NCBI RefSeq assembly: GCF_001434295.1
Contig: NZ_AZFA01000005.1
Location: 1 to 64,000, forward strand
DNA length: 64,000 bases
Direction of reading: 5' to 3'
Source: Companilactobacillus versmoldensis DSM 14857 = KCTC 3814
GTDB lineage: Bacteria; Bacillota; Bacilli; Lactobacillales; Lactobacillaceae
Shown: in pieces, positions 28,513 to 38,042 of the stretch
Numbering within the stretch: the stretch's first letter is position 1
How the letters are laid out: each line of letters starts with the position of its first letter
Notes under the pieces: generated by a model
What the model saw: only the letters and a program-made list of their open reading frames with translations
Told to the model about the DNA's origin: nothing
Database searches by the model: none
Translations under genes and position numbers: made by a program

Positions 28513-29764
28513 AACTTTACAATTACACGCCGGACAAACTGTTGACGAGACAGGTTCGCGAGCAGTCCCGATTTATCAAACAACATCATACGTTTTTAAA
28601 GACCCACAACAAGCAGCTGACCGTTTTGCACTAAAAGATCCCGGTAATATTTATACTCGTTTGACTAATCCAACGACAGCAGTCTTCGAACAACGTATCG
28701 CTGAATTAGAGGGCGGAACATCAGGCGTGGCCCTTTCGACTGGCGCCGCAGCCATTACTTCGACAATTGAAAATATTGCTGGAGAAGGAGACGAGATCGT
28801 TTCAGCTTCTACGCTTTACGGTGGGACTTATAACTTGTTTAACGTTACCTTGCCTAAGCTAGGCATCAAAACACACTTCGTTAATTCTGACGATCCCGAA
28901 AACTTTGAAAAAGAGATCAACGACCATACTAAGGCCTTGTATTTAGAAAGTATTGGGAATCCAGATATCAATTTAGCTGATTTGCCAGCTATTGCTGAAA
29001 TTGCCCACAAACACGGTATCTTGTTGATCGTCGATAATACCTTTGCCACACCATACTTGTATCGTCCACTTGATTTAGGAGCTGACGTGGTAGTTGAATC
29101 AGCTACTAAATTTATCGGTGGTCACGGTACTTCCATGGGTGGAACAATCGTTGAAAATGGCAAATTTGACTACAGAGCTTCTGGTAGATATCCCGAATTT
29201 ACGACTCCAGATCCACAATATAACGGTTTAGTCTTTGCCGATCTTGATGGCGGAGCATTCACGACTAAGGTCAGGGCTGAAGTCCTTCGTGATACTGGTG
29301 GTGCTATTAGTCCTTTCAATTCATTCCTTTTGATCCAAGGTCTAGAGACTTTGTCCTTGCGAGTTGAGCGTCATGTTGAAAATACTCGCAAGATTATTAA
29401 GTTCCTCGACGACTCACCTAAGGTGGCTTGGATCAAATACCCTGAGATTGCTGACAGCAGGTATAAGAGCTTAGCGGATCGTGATTTTTCTAAAGGTGTC
29501 GGCTCGATCTTTACGATTGGCTTGACTGGCGGCGAAGAAGCGGGTAAGGCTTTGATTCAAAAATTGAAGTTGTTCTCACTTTTGGCCAATGTTGGTGATG
29601 CTAAATCATTGATTATTCATCCTGCATCAACGACTCATGCTCAATTGAATGAGGAAGAATTGCGTGCTACTGGTATCACGCCTGACTTGATCAGAATCTC
29701 AATCGGGATCGAGAACGCTGATGATTTGATTGATGACTTGAAACAAGCTCTCGACCAAGTTTAG
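28487..29764 (+). CDS. metY: O-acetylhomoserine sulfhydrylase / aminocarboxypropyltransferase
   Basis: 425 residues of the Cys/Met-metabolism PLP family. [20 protein letters not shown] and [12 protein letters not shown] form the conserved start, LYGGTYNLF and [11 protein letters not shown] follow, and [15 protein letters not shown] holds the PLP Lys. It turns O-acetylhomoserine and sulfide into homocysteine. ATG 28487 was chosen because GAGGAG lies ten bases upstream; it overlaps the end of metA by 26 bases, so the two are coupled under one T-box. Confidence 0.92.
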   Translation: MSENKYKFETLQLHAGQTVDETGSRAVPIYQTTSYVFKDPQQAADRFALKDPGNIYTRLTNPTTAVFEQRIAELEGGTSGVALSTGAAAITSTIENIAGEGDEIVSASTLYGGTYNLFNVTLPKLGIKTHFVNSDDPENFEKEINDHTKALYLESIGNPDINLADLPAIAEIAHKHGILLIVDNTFATPYLYRPLDLGADVVVESATKFIGGHGTSMGGTIVENGKFDYRASGRYPEFTTPDPQYNGLVFADLDGGAFTTKVRAEVLRDTGGAISPFNSFLLIQGLETLSLRVERHVENTRKIIKFLDDSPKVAWIKYPEIADSRYKSLADRDFSKGVGSIFTIGLTGGEEAGKALIQKLKLFSLLANVGDAKSLIIHPASTTHAQLNEEELRATGITPDLIRISIGIENADDLIDDLKQALDQV

Positions 29765-29811
29765 ACAATGCCTGCTATACTGAATGTGATAATTAGAAAC
29801 GGAGGATTGTC

Positions 29812-30342
29812 ATGTTAGTAAAGGGTTTCTACCACTCACCACTGGGCAAAATCACTATTTTAGGCGATGACCAGGCGATTTTAGGAGTATGGTTCGATCG
29901 GCAAAAACATTTTGGTGCCAACTATGATTTGAATGACGTTCCGGAACAAGATACACCAGTCGTGGAACAAGCAAAAAACTGGCTGGATGAGTATTTTTCC
30001 GGTAGAAGACCCGCCATTTCTCAATTATCGTTAGCTCCAGATGTGACCGATTTCCGTCAACAAGTATTGAATGTTTTACAAACGATTCCATACGGAAAAA
30101 CAATGACTTACAAAGAAATCGCTGAAGAAATTTCGCGTAAGCATGATGGAAAATTTGTGTCACCACGTGCGGTGGGTGGCGCAGTCGGCCATAACCCGAT
30201 CTCAATCATAATCCCATGTCACCGAGTCGTCGGCAGTGATGGTAACCTAACAGGATATGCTGGCGGAATCGATCGAAAGATTCAGTTGTTGAATTCTGAA
30301 GGGGTCAGCTGTGACGGTAAAAAACAAACTTTAAAAGCTTAG
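29812..30342 (+). CDS. ogt: Methylated-DNA--[protein]-cysteine S-methyltransferase
   Basis: 176 residues. The N-terminal ribonuclease-like domain is followed by the HTH domain and the suicide-Cys motif IIIPCHRVVGSDGNLTGYAGG; IPYGKTMTYKEIA and SPRAVGGAVGHNP are the other family hallmarks. It repairs O6-alkylguanine. TCGGAGGAT-type site (ACGGAGGATTGTC) before the ATG. Single gene with its own terminator. Confidence 0.95.
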   Translation: MLVKGFYHSPLGKITILGDDQAILGVWFDRQKHFGANYDLNDVPEQDTPVVEQAKNWLDEYFSGRRPAISQLSLAPDVTDFRQQVLNVLQTIPYGKTMTYKEIAEEISRKHDGKFVSPRAVGGAVGHNPISIIIPCHRVVGSDGNLTGYAGGIDRKIQLLNSEGVSCDGKKQTLKA

Positions 30343-30357
30343 AATACAATTCAATCG

Positions 30358-30387
30358 AAAAGACAGACCATTTGGTCTGTCTTTTTT
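30358..30387. terminator. Bidirectional terminator
   Basis: AAAAGACAGACCA / TGGTCTGTCTTTTTT between convergent genes. Confidence 0.9.
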
Positions 30388-30394
30388 GATTGTT

Positions 30395-31459
30395 TTAAGG
30401 ATTCATCTTGTGTTTAAAATCAACATTCTTAAAAGTTAGGTAATTGATATAGAGCTCAAAAATATCGTTAAAGTTATGAATATCTAAGTTAAAAAATTCA
30501 GAGATCTTATTCAAACGATAATTCGTGGTATTCCGATGAATGTGTAAATGTTTTGAAGTCTCGCTTACGCTACCGCTGCAATTGAAATATTCATCGAGAG
30601 TTTGGATCAATTCATGTCCGTTGTCGGTCTTATTTAATGAAGTAAATAAATCGAGTATATCAGGGTCAGCTATATCTTTCGTCGACAATAATTTATCGAT
30701 AAAACGGACATTTTTATAATAGGGCGATTTATTCAGTTTGAAGATCTTATTGATTTGAACGGTATTTTCAGCTTGTTTCAGACCGGTACCGATCCTTGTG
30801 GTTTTATTGCTGATGCCTATTTTTAATTCGTGATTGAGGCATTGTTGGAGATAGTTCTGCATCAGGTTTTGTTGTGATGTGATCACAATGATTTTTGATG
30901 GTGAGATAGAGATCACGAAATCATTTTCATTATATTTAATGTGAGAATGATGGTGATTTTCAATTACGATAACGAATCTTTTAATGTCAATATTGATTTG
31001 TCAACTTGCAGCTTCACTGACTAAATCAGGATGATTTTTTATATCATCGGTTACCTCTAGCCATTGATATAAAAACCTATTTAAACGGTTTTTGTGTTTT
31101 TCACGCATCTGATTGTTATAACTTTGTGAGATCAGTAATTCGGTCGCGACCTTCAATAATGAAGCTAAACGTGTGACGGTATTCGGATCACCGGTGATGC
31201 CAACGACACCGATGATCTTTTTTTTGAATTTGACGGGCATATTGACCCCGGGCTGACCGTGATTACCGTGTGAATGAAGCATTGGCAAAGTTTGACCACT
31301 CTTGATTGAATCAAGAGAACCGACGTGTAAGGTATTGATCCGTGATTTATCACCACTGGCGATGATATAGCCGTGCTCATTCATGATATTGATGTTATAA
31401 GGGATGGCCTGCATCATACGATCTACGATTGATTGACCCAGTGCTGGCTCTAATCTCAT
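30395..31459 (-). pseudogene. CdaR-type regulator interrupted by in-frame TGA
   Basis: Regulator with a sugar-diacid-recognition domain (RLEPALGQSIVDRMMQAIPYNINIMN, GVVGITGDP) and a C-terminal PucR-type HTH (HLHIHRNTTNYRLNKI). The two parts lie in one frame: 31004-31459 and 30395-31000, separated only by TGA at 31001-31003 between DLVSEAAS and QINIDIKRFVIVIE. Start ATG 31457-31459 with AAGGAG. The product as read would be 152 residues without DNA-binding domain. It is divergent from the glycerate permease and kinase operon, which such a regulator activates in other bacteria, so that operon may now be poorly induced. Confidence 0.85.
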
Positions 31460-31596
31460 GATTTCAACTCCTTCAACTTGTACAAAAATACACAATCAGT
31501 AAGCGGTTTAATGAAAATCTTATTTATAAACGCTTATCAAAAAACTGTGCGCCTGATTAATTTATAAAAATGTCAATTTTTTATTTGTTGATATAT

Positions 31597-31613
31597 CAAC
31601 GATTATATCGTTG
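31597..31613 (+). promoter_or_regulatory. Inverted repeat in the cdaR-gntP intergenic region
   Basis: CAACGAT-TAT-ATCGTTG, perfect 7-bp arms. Placed between the divergent genes, it is a candidate binding site for the CdaR-like regulator. Confidence 0.5.
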
Positions 31614-31658
31614 TTTTGGTTTATAGACAAATAATTTTTGTGCAACTGAACATTGATT

Positions 31659-31672
31659 GGAAAACGTTCTCA
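31659..31672 (+). promoter_or_regulatory. Candidate cre (CcpA) site
   Basis: GGAAAACGTTCTCA matches the cre consensus at 13 of 14 positions, 64 bases before the permease start. A weaker match, AGTAAGCGGTTTAA, lies near 31498. Confidence 0.4.
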
Positions 31673-31735
31673 AGCTATCATATTTATTGTCAATTAATTG
31701 GAAATGTTTTAACAAACAGATGGGGAGTAAGTGGA

Positions 31736-33019
31736 ATGACAATTGCCTGGTGGGCAGCGCTAATTGGTTTAGCATTAGCGATTATTTTGATTTTATTGAA
31801 GATTAATCCGGTCTATTCTTTGATATTTGGAGCCATAGTCGGATGCTTGATCGGTGGGATGGACTTAGTTCAGACTACTAATATCGTTATTAAAGGAAGT
31901 TCTGGTGTTATGGGCACCATCATTCGAGTTATCTCTGCAGGTGTATTAGCAGGGGTCATGATGGAGTCTGGTGCCGCCAATGTTATTGCTAGGAGTATCG
32001 TTAAAAATTTCAATGATAAATTAGTTATTTTGGCGTTAGCTTTATCAACTTTGATTTTGACAGCTGTGGGTATTTTCATTCCTGTCGCTGTTTTGATCGT
32101 TGCACCAATCGCTTTAGAGGTTGGTCAAAAAATGAATTATAGTAAATTATCACTATTAGTTGCACTTTCTGGCGGTGGTAAGGCTGGTAACATTATTTCG
32201 CCAAATCCAAATACGATTGCGGTGGCTAAGGGATTCAATGTCGATTTAGCTCAAGTTATGATCGCTGACTTTATCCCAGCAATCGTCGGATTAGTCGTTA
32301 CGATTGTTTTGGCATTGATTGTCAAAAAAAGAGGATCTTTTATCCCTAAAGATATGAAATTCAATACTAGTGAAGAAAAAAATCTACCAAGTTTGAAATC
32401 AGCTATCGTGACGCCAGTCGTTGCGGTCGTTTTATTGTTGATCACACCACTAGGTGATATCTTAGGCATTAAAGCTATGTCAGCGATCAACTTAGATGCG
32501 ATGTATATTCTACCTATCGCTGGTTTAGTAGGAGCTTTAGCAATGGGGCGTGGTAATAAATTTATTAGTTATATGAGTAAAGGCCTGTTGAGAATGACTG
32601 ATGTTGTGATGATCTTGATCGGTGCCGATGCAATTGCTGGACTGATTGGTGCATCTAATTTGCCACAAAAAGTGGTCGAAGTCGTTCAAGCTGGAGGAAT
32701 CTCTGGTACATTATTAGCACCTATCGCTGGTATTTTGATGGCCGCAGCAACTGCATCAACATCAACTGGTGTAATTTTAGCTTCAAACTCGTTTGGAAAA
32801 TCGATCATGTCTTTTGGAATATCCGGAACTGGTGCCGCTGCAATGGTCCATACTGGTGCAACGGTGATTGATCAATTGCCACATGGTAACTATTTCCACG
32901 TCACTGCTAAAGCCGTTAATATGGAATTCAAAGAAAGAATGAGCGTCGTATTTTGGGAAATGCTCGTCGGACTATCGATGACTATCGTTGCAACCTTGAT
33001 GTACGGAAACTTTTTCTAG
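31736..33019 (+). CDS. GntP-family permease (probably glycerate)
   Basis: 427 residues with about 12 helices; starts ATG 31736 behind GGGGAG, as the longer open frame overlaps the operator region. Family features are SGGGKAGNIISPNPNTIAVAKGF in the middle and ATASTSTGVILASNSFG and GATVIDQLPHGNYFH towards the end. GntP proteins import gluconate, glycerate and related sugar acids with protons. The gene for glycerate kinase follows after 12 bases, which indicates glycerate as the substrate. Confidence 0.85.
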   Translation: MTIAWWAALIGLALAIILILLKINPVYSLIFGAIVGCLIGGMDLVQTTNIVIKGSSGVMGTIIRVISAGVLAGVMMESGAANVIARSIVKNFNDKLVILALALSTLILTAVGIFIPVAVLIVAPIALEVGQKMNYSKLSLLVALSGGGKAGNIISPNPNTIAVAKGFNVDLAQVMIADFIPAIVGLVVTIVLALIVKKRGSFIPKDMKFNTSEEKNLPSLKSAIVTPVVAVVLLLITPLGDILGIKAMSAINLDAMYILPIAGLVGALAMGRGNKFISYMSKGLLRMTDVVMILIGADAIAGLIGASNLPQKVVEVVQAGGISGTLLAPIAGILMAAATASTSTGVILASNSFGKSIMSFGISGTGAAAMVHTGATVIDQLPHGNYFHVTAKAVNMEFKERMSVVFWEMLVGLSMTIVATLMYGNFF

Positions 33020-33031
33020 GAGGGAATATTA

Positions 33032-34177
33032 ATGAAAATCGTATTGGCACCAGATTCATATAAAAATTCATTAACAGCTAAACAAGTTGCCCAAGCAATG
33101 GAAAATGGATTGAAAAAAGTTTTGCCGGAAGCAGATTACGTTCAAGTACCAATGGCTGATGGTGGCGAAGGAACTGTTCAGTCATTGGTCGATGCTAAAC
33201 ATGGTCAACTGTTATCTGAACAGGTGATCGACCCACTTGGAAAAGAAACTACCGCACATTTCGGTTTGATCGACAATGGACAGGTTGCCGTGATCGAAAT
33301 GGCTGAAGCTAGTGGTATTCAATATGTTAATGATGAAACAAAAGACCCTTATGTAACTACAACCTATGGAACAGGACAATTGATCAAGGCGGCTATTGAA
33401 ACTGGTGCTAAGACAATCGTCATCGGAATCGGTGGTTCAGCTACTAATGATGGTGGAGCCGGCATGGCTCAAGCTTTGGGAGCTAAATTATTAGATAAAA
33501 ATGGTCAGGAATTAGCATATGGTGGTAAGGCTTTGGTTGATTTGGAGAAAATCGATATTGGTCAAATGATGCCCGAACTAAGTGATGTTAAAGTTATCAT
33601 TGCTTCAGATGTTACCAATCCGTTGACAGGTGAAAAGGGTGCTTCAAATGTTTTTGGACCTCAAAAAGGTGCCACTCCAGAAATGATCTCAGTCCTTGAT
33701 AAGTCGCTCAGCCATTATGCTGATGTCATCAAACGTGATTTAGGAAAAGATTTAGAGCACGTTGAAGGTGCTGGTGCTGCTGGTGGATTAGGAACAGGAT
33801 TACTTGCTTTCACCAATTCAGATATGCAGCCTGGTGTTGAGATTGTCGTTTCATATACTGGCTTAAAGGATTTTGCCAAAGATGCTGACTACGTCTTTAC
33901 TGGTGAAGGTCAGATTGACTTTCAAACTAAGTATGGAAAGACCCCAATGGGAGTCGCCCAAGCTGCAAAAAAAGCTAATCCAAAAGTTCAGGTGATCGCA
34001 ATTGCCGGATCTGTCGGTGAAAGAACAGAAGAACTGTATCCATTAGGGATCGATGCAATTTTCAGTTGTGTACCAGGTGTCGAAGACCTTGATAAAGCTA
34101 TTGAAGATACTGATCCTAATATTCAAAAAGTGATCAGTAATATCGGTCGCCTGATCAAGCTCAATACAATTAAATAG
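33032..34177 (+). CDS. glxK: Glycerate kinase, GlxK/GarK family
   Basis: 381 residues. It begins MKIVLAPDSYKNSLTAKQVA, has VPMADGGEGTVQSLVDA, the IVIGIGGSATNDGGAGMAQALGA loop and VFTGEGQID, all hallmarks of this kinase family. It phosphorylates glycerate, feeding it into lower glycolysis. Forms an operon with the GntP permease; terminator follows. Confidence 0.92.
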   Translation: MKIVLAPDSYKNSLTAKQVAQAMENGLKKVLPEADYVQVPMADGGEGTVQSLVDAKHGQLLSEQVIDPLGKETTAHFGLIDNGQVAVIEMAEASGIQYVNDETKDPYVTTTYGTGQLIKAAIETGAKTIVIGIGGSATNDGGAGMAQALGAKLLDKNGQELAYGGKALVDLEKIDIGQMMPELSDVKVIIASDVTNPLTGEKGASNVFGPQKGATPEMISVLDKSLSHYADVIKRDLGKDLEHVEGAGAAGGLGTGLLAFTNSDMQPGVEIVVSYTGLKDFAKDADYVFTGEGQIDFQTKYGKTPMGVAQAAKKANPKVQVIAIAGSVGERTEELYPLGIDAIFSCVPGVEDLDKAIEDTDPNIQKVISNIGRLIKLNTIK

Positions 34178-34196
34178 TTTTTGAATGTAAAAACGC

Positions 34197-34226
34197 AAAA
34201 AACGTCCAAGATTGGACGTTTTTTTT
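34197..34226. terminator. Bidirectional terminator
   Basis: AACGTCCAA / TTGGACGTT with A run before and T run after. Confidence 0.85.
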
Positions 34227-35430
34227 ATTGCTTGATCACATCTTCGATATGGTCAATTAATTGAGGCCAACTATTAGTCAAAACTGATTTTTTGACTTCT
34301 TCAGGAAAGCTGATTTTTTGTTCTACGTTTTTTATTTGATACTCTAAAGCATTTCCTAGGCGTTGATAAAATGCTGGTAGGTCTGAATTGATTGGTTCAT
34401 CTTGGTTCCTAAGTCTTGGTAGATCGACGTAAGTGATGACATTGCTATCGTTAACTGTCTGACCTAATTGTTCTTGCAAAGTAGGAATGGTGGTTACCAC
34501 TACCCGTAAGTCACAAGCTAGCGCCTCGATTGCGACTAAACCAAGTCCCTCATAATAAGAAGGTAAGATAAAGATATCGCATTTTCTATATAAGTCGGCT
34601 AAGGCTTTTTGATTAGGAACGTTATAAAGCTTAATTTGAGGATTTTGCAGGAAGGGCTCCAAAATTTTGTCAGCCTCAGCAGATGCGTTACCAATTAAAT
34701 GTAAAGTGGCATTTGGGAATTGAGAACTTATTTGATCGAAAACTTTTGCTAGAGCAAAGACACCTTTGGCAGATGAAATTTTACCGGCATAAACCAAATC
34801 GATACCATCCTTATTTGGTTTTTTTCCTGGATAAAATATTTCTGGATCAAAGCCACCACCAATAACTGTGATCTTTTTTTCTGAAAATCCATAAAGAGTG
34901 TATAACTGACTGACCTGAGGATGACTCAAAGCAAAAACATGAGTCAATTTATTTAGACCGACAACATATTTTTTAAATAAGTCGGGATGTTGATTAGCCT
35001 GGCGGATATCAGTCCCATGACAAAAAGCGTAAATCGGGATACCGTCAGTTTCTTGACAGACCAATGAAGTCAAAAACCATAGATGATGACAGAATATAAT
35101 ATCTGGTTGGAACTCAGCGATAGCTTGGTGAAGAGCTTGTTTAAATACTTCTTGCCAGTTGTGGATCATTTCTGGTGTCATTTCACCATAAACGGTGCTC
35201 TGATAAGGCATGACGTCACTCATTCCTGGCAATGGGAAATCACAGGTGGCATTAGGGAAAGTGACTGAGAACTGTTTATCTTCAGAAATTAGATTGTATT
35301 TGAAGTCGGGATAACAGCCATAAATACATGCCTGGTCATATTTTTTCTGTAATCCTTTGATGACGTTTGAAAAATAAACGCCACTACCAGTTTTAGCTGG
35401 TAGTTGTGCTTGGATATGTAAAATTTTCAT
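34225..35430 (-). CDS. GT4-family glycosyltransferase
   Basis: 401 residues with GT-B fold. The N-terminal domain starts MKILHIQAQLPAKTGSGVYFSNVI; the C-terminal domain has VYAGKISSAKGVFALAK, and PSYYEGLGLVAIEALAC, the E-x7-E region that binds the sugar nucleotide. No membrane segment or signal peptide. Its ATG overlaps the stop of the ABC ATPase gene by four bases, making it the last gene of an ABC importer operon, an unusual setting. The acceptor and sugar are unknown. Confidence 0.85.
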   Translation of the reverse strand: MKILHIQAQLPAKTGSGVYFSNVIKGLQKKYDQACIYGCYPDFKYNLISEDKQFSVTFPNATCDFPLPGMSDVMPYQSTVYGEMTPEMIHNWQEVFKQALHQAIAEFQPDIIFCHHLWFLTSLVCQETDGIPIYAFCHGTDIRQANQHPDLFKKYVVGLNKLTHVFALSHPQVSQLYTLYGFSEKKITVIGGGFDPEIFYPGKKPNKDGIDLVYAGKISSAKGVFALAKVFDQISSQFPNATLHLIGNASAEADKILEPFLQNPQIKLYNVPNQKALADLYRKCDIFILPSYYEGLGLVAIEALACDLRVVVTTIPTLQEQLGQTVNDSNVITYVDLPRLRNQDEPINSDLPAFYQRLGNALEYQIKNVEQKISFPEEVKKSVLTNSWPQLIDHIEDVIKQ

Positions 35431-36368
35431 TTTGGTTCCCCCAGTTGAGCAATTTTATAATCAACACGCACTCGTTGACCAACCGCAAAAATTTTGCCAT
35501 TGTTCAAACAAGTAACTTGAAATTCTTGTCCGTTGTATTTGATACGGTAATCAATCGTCGAACCTTGGAAAAAGACTTTTTCAACGATGCCTTGACCATC
35601 GTTAGATTTGGTTAAATGAATATTCTCCGGTCGAACGTAGTCGTCATCAGACAAAATATTTGTCTCACCGATAAATTTCAGAACAAACGTATTCTTAGGG
35701 TTGGTATACAATTCTTTTCCCGAAGAGATCTGTTGAATGTGACCTTTATCCATCAGCAAAATCCGGTCGCCAATGGCGAAAGCTTCCTGTTGGTCATGGG
35801 TCACAAAAATCATCGTCATATTTAACTCTTTTTGCAGACGACGAAGTTCCTGTCGCATTTTTAAGCGTAATTTTTCATCGAGGTTGGAAAAAGGTTCATC
35901 CAACAACAATAATTTGGGTTCAACAATCAAGCCCCGTCCCAAAGCGATTCGTTGCTGCTGACCACCGGATAATTCTTGAATCCGCGAATCAGCATAGGGC
36001 TCCATCTGTAAAAGTTTTAACATCTGCAAGGCTTTTTTACGTGCGTCAGCATGACTGATCTTCTGAAATTTCAGACCGTACATGAGATTTTTTAAGACAT
36101 TCATGTGTGGGAATAAATTATAGGATTGGAAAACCGTCGTAATATCACGATTTTCAGGTAGGACTTCAGTAATATCTTGATTATCCAGCTTTATGTCTCC
36201 TTGATCTATTTTTGTAAAACCGTTTAGACAAGACAGCAAGGTACTTTTACCACAGCCACTAGGTCCCAATACAACTAGAATTTCATTTTTTTGGACATCA
36301 AAGGAGAGTGAATGTAGAACAGTTTTATTTTGATATTTTTTAGTTAAGTCGTGGACTGAGAGAAACAT
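35427..36368 (-). CDS. ABC importer ATP-binding protein, FbpC/PotA type
   Basis: 313 residues: Walker A GPSGCGKST, Q-loop TVFQSYNLFPHM, signature LSGGQQQRIALGR, Walker B LLLLDEPFSNLD, H-loop VTHDQQEA, and a C-terminal TOBE-like segment (YVRPENIHL). ATG 36368 was chosen because GAAAGGAG lies upstream; it overlaps the permease gene by 29 bases. Couples ATP hydrolysis to the permease encoded just upstream. Confidence 0.9.
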   Translation of the reverse strand: MFLSVHDLTKKYQNKTVLHSLSFDVQKNEILVVLGPSGCGKSTLLSCLNGFTKIDQGDIKLDNQDITEVLPENRDITTVFQSYNLFPHMNVLKNLMYGLKFQKISHADARKKALQMLKLLQMEPYADSRIQELSGGQQQRIALGRGLIVEPKLLLLDEPFSNLDEKLRLKMRQELRRLQKELNMTMIFVTHDQQEAFAIGDRILLMDKGHIQQISSGKELYTNPKNTFVLKFIGETNILSDDDYVRPENIHLTKSNDGQGIVEKVFFQGSTIDYRIKYNGQEFQVTCLNNGKIFAVGQRVRVDYKIAQLGEPK

Positions 36369-37989
36369 GTTTTTTACTCCTTTCACTAAGGTGGATCAGC
36401 AAGAAAACGATGCCAGCCATGATTACACAGATCAAAATGATCATACAAGCTATCACCGCTGCGACTTGATATTCACCGCGTTGGACGACATCGAACATTA
36501 CCAGTGTCATCAAATTTTGACCTGGATGAACTAGGAAAATAATTGACCCAATGGTGGTCATGGTACTGATGAAACCATTGAGAAAAGTCAGGGCGAAGCC
36601 TTGTTTAGTCATCGGGAAAAAGACGTCATTCCATTCATTTAAGACGGTCCCACCGAGATCATGGACCGTTTGAAAGTAAATCGGATGGACTTGATTGACG
36701 GACGCCTTGGCTGCTTTGGTCGCGAAGGCGACTTGCTTGAAAATGACATTGATAACAACAATTGCTGTCGTACCAGTGATTGCCAAAGGTGGTTTGGAGA
36801 AGGCATATAAATAACCGAGTCCGAAGAAGGTCCCTGGCAAAATATAAGGGAAGGTACCAATCATCTCAATCAGGCGCATCCACTTGCTGTTACGGACTTG
36901 GCCGTAATAAATAATGAAGAGACTGATCAAACTACCTAACAATCCGGCAATGATGCTGTAAATTATCGTCCGAAAGATGGTGTCGTTAAGGTAAATTTTA
37001 GAAGCTATCAGCGGTTGCCAAGATAGTTGGAAATGCCCCATATTTTTGACAGTGATGGCATTGATGATGATTGAGCCATACTGCAATAATAGCGCTAGGT
37101 AGAATAGCAGTGATAGAACAGCGGTGATGGGGAAGATGAAACCTTTTTTGGACAAAGGGATGCCCAACTCGCCACTGGCAGTGCCATGATGAACTGACGA
37201 AATATCTCGATCATATTTTATGTAGAGGAAAAAGCCAATCAAGGCTGGTATTGCTAATGTCAAGTTGATTAGGGCTGCTCGATGAATGTCTCCAAAACTG
37301 ATCACGGCAAAATACCCTTCACTGGCTAACATTTTGAAACTACCACCGATGATGGTTGAAGTTTGAAAATCGGCTAAGCTGCGGATAAAACTGATCAAAG
37401 TTACAACGACTATTCCGGGACGCAATAATGGGAAAATGACATCTTTAATGATGGCGTCTGTCTTAGCACCCAGACTGCGAGCACTGTTGATCATACTTGG
37501 CTCGATTTTTTTCAATAAACCTATTAAGACTAGGGCGTTCAAAGAAGTGAAACTGAGTGTCTGCATTAAGATGATACCTTGTGGTCCGTAAGGATTGATC
37601 GTTAACTGCAAGAGGTCGTGTGTGATCATTCCCCGACGACCAAACAGTGTGATGTAGGCTAATGAGGTTACAAATGGTGGCGAAACCATGGTCACTAGTA
37701 AGAATAAACGCAAGATCTTTTGCTTTTGTTTAGATAAAAAGGCAAAATTGATGGTTACAGCAACTGAAAAAATCAGCGATAAAACCATGGTGATCAAAGC
37801 AACGACTACTGAATGCTGAGTAAGTACAAAATTTTCCGACCAGAAATCAGTGATCTTTTGGCCAGTTTCACTGAGTGATTGCACAAAAATGCTTAAGTAG
37901 GGATAGAGAATAAAAATCAGGATACTAAGGGTGATTATGAGATAGACAAATTTATCGATGATAAAACTTCCGAGATGTTTTTTAGACAT
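36340..37989 (-). CDS. ABC importer permease with two fused transmembrane units
   Basis: 549 residues with about 12 helices. Two copies of the binding-protein-dependent transport domain are visible: the first with the EAA-like loop KKIEPSMINSARSLGAKTDAIIKDVIFPLLRPGI, the second with NQVHPIYFQTVHDLGGTVLNEWNDVFFPM. This fused FbpB-like arrangement occurs in importers of ferric iron, 2-aminoethylphosphonate or phosphoglycerate. A terminator-like hairpin separates it from the binding-protein gene, so the binding protein should be made in excess. Confidence 0.88.
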   Translation of the reverse strand: MSKKHLGSFIIDKFVYLIITLSILIFILYPYLSIFVQSLSETGQKITDFWSENFVLTQHSVVVALITMVLSLIFSVAVTINFAFLSKQKQKILRLFLLVTMVSPPFVTSLAYITLFGRRGMITHDLLQLTINPYGPQGIILMQTLSFTSLNALVLIGLLKKIEPSMINSARSLGAKTDAIIKDVIFPLLRPGIVVVTLISFIRSLADFQTSTIIGGSFKMLASEGYFAVISFGDIHRAALINLTLAIPALIGFFLYIKYDRDISSVHHGTASGELGIPLSKKGFIFPITAVLSLLFYLALLLQYGSIIINAITVKNMGHFQLSWQPLIASKIYLNDTIFRTIIYSIIAGLLGSLISLFIIYYGQVRNSKWMRLIEMIGTFPYILPGTFFGLGYLYAFSKPPLAITGTTAIVVINVIFKQVAFATKAAKASVNQVHPIYFQTVHDLGGTVLNEWNDVFFPMTKQGFALTFLNGFISTMTTIGSIIFLVHPGQNLMTLVMFDVVQRGEYQVAAVIACMIILICVIMAGIVFLLIHLSERSKKHVSLSPRLN

Positions 37990-38011
37990 TGATTCTTCCT
38001 TCTTTAAATAA

Positions 38012-38036
38012 AAAAGCTGAGTTCAACTCAGCTTTT
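38012..38036 (-). terminator. Intergenic stem-loop between binding protein and permease genes
   Basis: Perfect palindrome of 12-bp arms (AAAAGCTGAGTT, one-base centre, AACTCAGCTTTT) with a T run on the minus strand. It probably acts as a leaky terminator or mRNA stabiliser, giving more binding protein than permease. Confidence 0.75.
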
Positions 38037-38042
38037 GTTACG

